Shown here: positions 1 to 5,538 of the stretch, piece by piece | Layout: every line of letters starts with the position of its first letter | Numbering within the stretch: position 1 is the stretch's first letter | Assembly: GCA_937967285.1 (NCBI GenBank) | Contig: CALBSU010000642.1 | Location: 1-5,538, forward strand | Direction of reading: 5' to 3' | Length of the DNA: 5,538 nucleotides | DNA from: an uncultured Acidobacteriota bacterium | Lineage (GTDB): Bacteria; Acidobacteriota; Blastocatellia; RBC074 | Notes under the pieces: model-generated | What the model saw: only the letters and a program-made list of their open reading frames with translations | Told to the model about the DNA's origin: nothing | The model's database searches: none | Position numbers and translations under genes: made by a program

Positions 1-1402
<1,402 letters not shown>

Positions 1403-1729
1403 AAAGATCCTCCGAATGTGTTGATCGGTCTTTATGGCCTCCTGAAGGGAATATCTTTTCTCTCTTTTTTCTTCGTTTTCAGATGGTTCTATCCCAGCCA
1501 GCTAGTCGGAGAGTCGCTGACTTACGTCCTCGGACCGTTCTTGTTTTGATTGTTTGATACGTCAAGATCCCTCGCATGCGCAGACTTGCGCCATACGAGG
1601 CTTGCGGTCAAAGGGTCTGTCCTGACTCAGCTTGAGATGAGTGTCGTATCTTTTTTTTTGATCTGTTTCTTCTTGATCAGTTCTTTGTCGGGCTTCTCGC
1701 CCTTTGAGAAGGATTTATCTGATGATTGG
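1403..1729 (-). promoter_or_regulatory. Long AT-rich 5' leader of the receptor mRNA, about 320 nt
   Basis: This stretch lies between the predicted promoter and the receptor start and has no convincing gene. On the minus strand it holds an early stem CTTCTC/GAGAAG (1711-1693, 7-nt loop) overlapping an alternative stem GGGC/GCCC (1702-1690); the two cannot form together. Further along are a run of nine A (1659-1651), a weak CTCA/TGAG hairpin near 1640-1625, an AGTC/GACT hairpin near 1522-1503, and a purine-rich tract (about 1482-1453). No known riboswitch was recognised, and no hairpin is followed by a U-run that would make an attenuator. The composition contrasts with the GC-rich genes on both sides. 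A regulatory role is inferred from length only, and it depends on the promoter call being right. Confidence 0.45.
1409..1413 (-). promoter_or_regulatory. Shine-Dalgarno of the TonB-dependent receptor
   Basis: On the minus strand GGAGG sits six bases before ATG 1402-1400. It is the strongest ribosome-binding site in the window and fixes the receptor start. The other two genes show nothing comparable: the TPR start is unclear, and only nine bases are visible upstream of the dehydrogenase start. Confidence 0.85.
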
Positions 1730-1758
1730 ATTATCCTAATGTCGAATTGAGTTGTCAA
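1730..1758 (-). promoter_or_regulatory. Predicted sigma-70 promoter for the receptor gene
   Basis: On the minus strand a perfect -35 box TTGACA (1758-1753) is followed by a 17-base spacer and a -10 box GATAAT (1735-1730, five of six to consensus). Transcription would start near 1723. It begins only about 20 bases past the stop of the upstream TPR gene and points at the receptor, so the receptor is likely transcribed independently, although read-through from the TPR gene is not excluded because no terminator is visible. A match this good with optimal spacing is uncommon by chance in GC-rich DNA. Confidence 0.7.
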
Positions 1759-1778
1759 GGAGAAGCGGGACGGAATGA

Positions 1779-3386
<1,608 letters not shown>

Positions 3387-3396
3387 CACGCGATTT

Positions 3397-5529
<2,133 letters not shown>

Positions 5530-5538
5530 GACGGTGAA

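Noticed and set aside
1479..1577. Minus-strand mini-ORF of 32 codons in the receptor leader (ATG 1577), and a 10-codon one just upstream
   Set aside because: No Shine-Dalgarno before either ATG and no meaningful peptide; short frames like these are expected by chance.
1625..1660. Plus-strand hairpin ACTCA/TGAGT followed by a T9 run, looking like an intrinsic terminator
   Set aside because: The stem is only five pairs, AT-rich, and eight bases from the T-run; no plus-strand gene ends nearby. On the minus strand the run is A9 and cannot terminate.
1690..1711. Hairpin after the TPR gene as a possible terminator
   Set aside because: On the minus strand the stem is followed by CGACAAAGAA rather than a U-run, so it is not an intrinsic terminator; it was kept only as leader structure.

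Overview
This window is high-GC bacterial chromosome with three protein genes, all on the minus strand, so transcription runs right to left. The combination points to Acidobacteriota. It holds an Oar-like TonB-dependent receptor with an N-terminal carboxypeptidase-regulatory domain, a periplasmic PQQ dehydrogenase with a built-in cytochrome c, and a secreted TPR protein. That assignment rests on gene style only; there is no marker gene here.

Layout in transcription order: (1) 5529-3397, a 710-aa exported PQQ-dependent dehydrogenase of the glucose-dehydrogenase-like type, with one CxxCH heme-c domain inserted inside the propeller. (2) From about 3386 to 1779, a secreted protein of about 11 TPR units, probably in the same operon. 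Its start lies in or beside an unusual repeat: a perfect 44-bp inverted repeat (3171-3214 and 3337-3380) around a 122-nt spacer, with degenerate tandem copies of the same unit. (3) 1778-1403, a 376-bp AT-rich gap with a near-consensus sigma-70 promoter (1758-1730), a leader of about 320 nt and a good Shine-Dalgarno. (4) 1402-1, the first 467 codons of the TonB-dependent receptor, cut by the left edge.

The dehydrogenase and TPR protein should both work in the periplasm. The enzyme would oxidise a sugar or alcohol and pass electrons through its own heme to the respiratory chain, and the TPR protein is a plausible protein-protein scaffold. The receptor has its own promoter and would act in the outer membrane. 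A functional link between it and the other two genes is only suggested by proximity.

The most unusual item is the inverted repeat. One arm appears to encode the hydrophobic core of the TPR protein's signal peptide. The other arm, read in the same frame, gives a charged peptide that is its codon-by-codon antisense. I see no CRISPR array, tRNA, rRNA, transposase or convincing intrinsic terminator.
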